In this document: piece after piece, positions 40,470 to 43,562 of the stretch
How the letters are laid out: each line of letters begins with the position of its first letter
Position numbering within the stretch: the stretch's first letter is position 1
Assembly: GCA_027488855.1 (NCBI GenBank)
Contig: JAIYAV010000072.1
Location: 1 to 43,562, forward strand
Origin: Saprospiraceae bacterium
GTDB taxonomy: Bacteria > Bacteroidota > Bacteroidia > Chitinophagales > Saprospiraceae
DNA length: 43,562 bases
Direction: 5' to 3'
Program-made: the position numbers and the translations under genes
Notes under the pieces: model-generated
Told to the model about the DNA's origin: nothing
The model's database searches: none
What the model saw: only the letters and a program-made list of their open reading frames with translations

Positions 40470-42837
40470 TGAAATCGTTTTTGATGTCCAGGAGGAATTG
40501 ACCACTACCTTATTCCCCACTTTTACACCAAAAATAGCCGTGGAGCCCCTGGTTCGCAAGGTGAAACTACCCGAAATTTTATTCGTCACTACCTACCCTC
40601 CGCTAGAGTGTGGCATTGCCACTTACTCGCAAGACCTCTTGAAAGCCCTAAAAAACAAATACAAGCAGTCTTTTTCGCTGAAAGTATGTGCCCTGGAGCC
40701 TGGCAAAACTACCCATGTTTACTCCAAAGAAGTGAAATTTGTGCTCGATACCAGCAATCCAGCCAAATACCTGGAAATGGCCCATTCCATCAACATTGAT
40801 ATGCACATTGACCTTGTTTTGGTGCAACACGAATTTGGACTTTTTCAGGGAAAAGGAGAGGCCGCATTTTTGCAATTTTTATTTTGGCTCAGTAAGCCTG
40901 CCATCATCGTTTTTCATACGGTATTGCCTCAGCCCGACGCAGCCATGCGGGTGAAAGTGCAAAAAATAGCCAACGCTTGCGCGGCCATGATCGTCATGAC
41001 CCAAAATGCTGCACAAATTCTGATCGAGGACTACGGCATCGTGGCTGAAAAAATTGAAGTTATCCCCCATGGCACGCACTTGGTACCCCACCTGGACAAA
41101 ACCCTGTTGAAAGAAAAATATGGCTTGTCCAACCGTAAAGTACTCTCCACTTTTGGTCTACTCAGCTCCGGTAAAGGCATCGAAACAACACTGAATGCAC
41201 TACCTGCGATCATTGCCTTGAATCCTGAAATCGTCTTTCTGGTCATCGGCATCACCCATCCGGGCGTCATTAAAAGTGAAGGGGAGAAATACCGCAACAT
41301 GCTGATCGCTAAAGTTCGGGAATTGAACATATGCGATCACGTCATTTTCATCAATCGTTACCTGCCCTTGGCGGATTTATTGGAGTATTTACAATTGACC
41401 GACGTCTATTTGTTTACCTCCAAAGACCCCAAACAGGCTGTGAGTGGCACCTTTTCCTACGCCATGAGTTGTGGTTGTCCCATCATTTCCACCCCCATTC
41501 CACATGCGCTGGAACTGCTGCACGAAGATACGGGCATCATCATCGATTTTCAAAACCCGGATCAGTTGGCCGCGGGAGTGAATCGTTTGATGAGCGATGA
41601 AAACCTGCGTTTGGCCTTCCGCTCCAATGCCCTGCAACGCATTGTGCCCACCGCCTGGGAAAACTCGGCCATTGCCCATGCTCGCTTGTTGCAAAAGGTA
41701 GCCGGACCAGCGGATGGCATCAATCAACTGGCCAAAGCCCAGAACCATAGCCCATATCCCACTGAAAAAATCGTTTTGAACAATACGCTGCCCCCAATCA
41801 ACCTGGAGCACATCCAAAAAATGACCACGGATTTTGGCATGATCCAGTTTTCAAAAATCAACCAACCCGATTTGGAATCGGGCTACACCATTGATGACAA
41901 TGCCCGAGCGATGATCGCCCTCTGCATGCACTTTGAAACTAGCGGGGAGCAGCAGGACTTGGTCTACCTACAAATCTATTTGAACTTCATTCAATTTTGT
42001 CAACAGCCGAATGGCGACTTTTTGAATTACGTCGACAAAGACTACCATTTTACGGCCCAGAACAGCGCCAACAACCTGGCCGATGCCAATGGCCGGGCGA
42101 TTTGGGCCCTGGGCTATCTGATCTCCCGCCGGGTACTTTTGCCCGTTGCTCTGGTGGCACAAGCCGAACGGATTTTGCAGCGTGCCCTACTACAGGTGGA
42201 AAGTATGCACTCCACCCGGGCGATGGCCTTTGTGATCAAAGGTTTGTATTACAGCAATCTTCAAAAAAAATCACTCCACCATACCCGTTTGATCAAAACC
42301 CTGGCCAATCGTCTGGTGCAAATGTACCGGCACGAATCCGAACAACATTGGCAATGGTACGAAGGCTATTTGACCTACGCCAACAGTATTTTGCCCGAGG
42401 CGATGCTTTGTGCTTGGATGGCAACGGGTGGACAGGTATACAAAGAAACAGCTCAGGCTTCCTTTAATTTTTTGTTGTCGCGCACCTTCAACCAAAACGG
42501 CATCAAGGTGATTTCCAACCAGAGCTGGTTGTTCAAAGGTCAGGAAGCTGCCGTATACGGAGAACAACCCATTGACGTAGCCTATACCATTTTTACCCTC
42601 AGCAAATTTTATACTGTATTCAACGACGAAAATTATTTACAAAAAATGCAGATCGCTTTCAACTGGTTTTTGGGCAACAATCACTTGCACCAAATCATTT
42701 ACAACCCCTGCACCGGCGGTTGCTATGATGGATTGGAAGAAACCCAGGTGAACCTCAACCAAGGCGCCGAATCTACCCTAAGTTACCTGATGGCCAGACT
42801 TACCATTGATAAATACCACAACCCTATAGTGAAATGA
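40462..42837 (+). CDS. GT4 glycosyltransferase fused to a six-hairpin glycosidase-like domain
   Basis: A 791-residue protein. Residues ~35-420 are a GT-B fold GT4 enzyme: ILFVTTYPPLECGIATYSQD, then VIPHGTHLVPHLDKT, STFGLLSSGKGIETTL and the donor-site region KQAVSGTFSYAMSCGCPIIS. Residues ~430-791 form a helical (alpha/alpha)6-like module (YTIDDNARAMIALCMHFE, ANNLADANGRAIWALGYL, VAYTIFTLSKFY). Such a fusion may make and edit one glycan. It overlaps the GH130 gene upstream and shares ATGA with the gene downstream. With GH130 a mannoside is a reasonable guess, not shown by the sequence. Confidence 0.88.
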   Translation: MNNEIVFDVQEELTTTLFPTFTPKIAVEPLVRKVKLPEILFVTTYPPLECGIATYSQDLLKALKNKYKQSFSLKVCALEPGKTTHVYSKEVKFVLDTSNPAKYLEMAHSINIDMHIDLVLVQHEFGLFQGKGEAAFLQFLFWLSKPAIIVFHTVLPQPDAAMRVKVQKIANACAAMIVMTQNAAQILIEDYGIVAEKIEVIPHGTHLVPHLDKTLLKEKYGLSNRKVLSTFGLLSSGKGIETTLNALPAIIALNPEIVFLVIGITHPGVIKSEGEKYRNMLIAKVRELNICDHVIFINRYLPLADLLEYLQLTDVYLFTSKDPKQAVSGTFSYAMSCGCPIISTPIPHALELLHEDTGIIIDFQNPDQLAAGVNRLMSDENLRLAFRSNALQRIVPTAWENSAIAHARLLQKVAGPADGINQLAKAQNHSPYPTEKIVLNNTLPPINLEHIQKMTTDFGMIQFSKINQPDLESGYTIDDNARAMIALCMHFETSGEQQDLVYLQIYLNFIQFCQQPNGDFLNYVDKDYHFTAQNSANNLADANGRAIWALGYLISRRVLLPVALVAQAERILQRALLQVESMHSTRAMAFVIKGLYYSNLQKKSLHHTRLIKTLANRLVQMYRHESEQHWQWYEGYLTYANSILPEAMLCAWMATGGQVYKETAQASFNFLLSRTFNQNGIKVISNQSWLFKGQEAAVYGEQPIDVAYTIFTLSKFYTVFNDENYLQKMQIAFNWFLGNNHLHQIIYNPCTGGCYDGLEETQVNLNQGAESTLSYLMARLTIDKYHNPIVK

Positions 42838-43256
42838 TCCACTCAAAAAAAAATCGTACCGACCGGTTTGACAAGATGCAATCGGAACTGCTAAGCATCA
42901 GCAATAGCTTGCTAAACAATTTTGAAGACATCGAAATGTATTCAAAAACGGAAAATGTGTTGCCTCCGATGGTGCCTTTTTACATGGGCCAAACGCCCTA
43001 TATCTTCCTGGGTAGTGTGCACAAAACCCATCATATCACCGATCAGGGCCAAAAAGAACTGCTCAATGAAATCATTGCAGTGACCGAAACCATCCGCGAA
43101 ACCTTTATAGAATTTTATGAACTCCTGAGCGAAACGCCATTGTTTATTAGTAAGCGCAAAAAAATCGATACTGCCGATTTTGAGCAGTATCTTGAATCCC
43201 TGAAAACTCAATTGGATCATTTAAAACGCATTCCGGCCATCAAGCCGATTGGTTAG
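42834..43256 (+). CDS. Hypothetical protein coupled to the GT4 fusion gene
   Basis: A 140-residue soluble protein, mostly helical with one central strand-rich part (VLPPMVPFYMGQTPYIFLGS). The N-terminus is charged and the second half is a likely helical pair (LLNEIIAVTETIRETFIEFY, FEQYLESLKTQLDHLK). No family is recognised. The ATG overlaps the previous stop codon (ATGA), indicating it belongs to the GH130-GT4 operon and may be an accessory subunit. It converges with the AraC-type gene 12 bases away. Confidence 0.8.
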   Translation: MIHSKKNRTDRFDKMQSELLSISNSLLNNFEDIEMYSKTENVLPPMVPFYMGQTPYIFLGSVHKTHHITDQGQKELLNEIIAVTETIRETFIEFYELLSETPLFISKRKKIDTADFEQYLESLKTQLDHLKRIPAIKPIG

Positions 43257-43268
43257 TACAACAAACTC

Positions 43269-43562
43269 TTACAGATTTTCCAAATTCCCCTGGCGCTTTT
43301 GCTTCAGTTGTTTGTAAAAAGAAGGGGAGAGACCCGTCACTTTTTTGAATTGATTGGACAAGTGGGCTACACTGCTGTAGTGGAGCCTATAAGAAATTTC
43401 CGTGAGGTTGAGTTCATCGTAAAGCAGCAACTCTTTTACCCGTTCAATTTTATGGTTGATGATGAATTGTTGGATGGTTATGCCTTTCACCTCTGAAAAA
43501 ATATTGGACAAATAAGTATAGTCGTAATCCAGTTTTTTGCTGATGTATTCAGAATAATTATC
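43269..43562 (-). CDS. AraC-type regulator, partial (C-terminal 97 residues)
   Basis: The gene enters from the right edge, so only the double helix-turn-helix part is present (YTYLSNIFSEVKGITIQQFI, ELNLTEISYRLHYSSVAHLS, FKKVTGLSPSFYKQL). It is strikingly similar to residues 91-187 of the regulator at 38055-38618 (shared words KELLLYDEL and YSSVAHLS), so the two are paralogues. By analogy an HMA-like N-terminal domain is expected outside the window. Confidence 0.9.
   Translation of the reverse strand, partial: DNYSEYISKKLDYDYTYLSNIFSEVKGITIQQFIINHKIERVKELLLYDELNLTEISYRLHYSSVAHLSNQFKKVTGLSPSFYKQLKQKRQGNLENL

Overview
The window looks like a chromosomal segment of a Bacteroidota bacterium, probably from the Saprospiria. 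The reasons are type IX secretion (T9SS) C-terminal sorting domains on two large secreted proteins, promoters of the TTG/TAnnTTTG type instead of -35/-10 boxes, several PorT/OmpA-type outer-membrane barrels, and AraC-type regulators with an HMA-like N-terminal domain. A Haliscomenobacter-like genus is a guess from general protein style only. No rRNA, tRNA, CRISPR array or transposase was seen.

Layout. (1) Positions 1-14024 are mostly housekeeping or ordinary genes: ychF, a VWA protein, a thioredoxin-fold redox protein, mdh, a secreted M43 metalloprotease, a TPR protein, gyrA, a DEAD-box helicase, a glycine-rich RRM protein and a CarboxypepD_reg-like secreted protein. (2) Positions ~14100-19230 form an AT-rich accessory island: a BrnT-like toxin with a non-classical overlapping antitoxin, then a 1371-residue STAND/NACHT-type ATPase. 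The first ~70 residues of the ATPase look like an effector-associated domain (EAD11-like), so it may be a conflict or immunity switch. (3) A secreted S9 peptidase follows. (4) Positions 21802-39111 are a dense envelope and stress-response region.

The main discovery is in region 4. Eight promoters share one rigid 65-bp architecture: TGTGAATnATGTAACT, exactly 11 bp, TTGTGTAA, exactly 23 bp, then a -7 element of the form nAnnTTTG. The two TGTAA cores are 21 bp apart as direct repeats, two helical turns, which suits tandem binding by an AraC-family activator. There is no recognisable -33 box. The promoters precede genes for an lmo0937-type membrane peptide (minus strand), a PorT barrel with an AI-2E permease, an Ig-like lipoprotein with an OmpA protein, a DUF3494 T9SS adhesin, a YtxH/holin/PIG-L/glycosyltransferase operon, and a Thivi_2564/OmpA/PorT/Usp/PA2169/AraC operon. 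Two more precede tiny genes of 37 and 57 codons. Four of the eight operators contain the stop codon of the gene before them. An HMA-AraC regulator is the last gene of one of these units (38055-38618), and a close paralogue runs off the right edge (43269-43562). These two are the obvious candidate regulators.

Region 5 (39426-43256) is a tightly overlapping GH130 / GT4-six-hairpin fusion / small-protein operon. Together with the PIG-L, GT4 and GH100-like genes of region 4 it suggests that a glycan or oligosaccharide is made or remodelled as part of the same envelope-stress programme. That link is inference.
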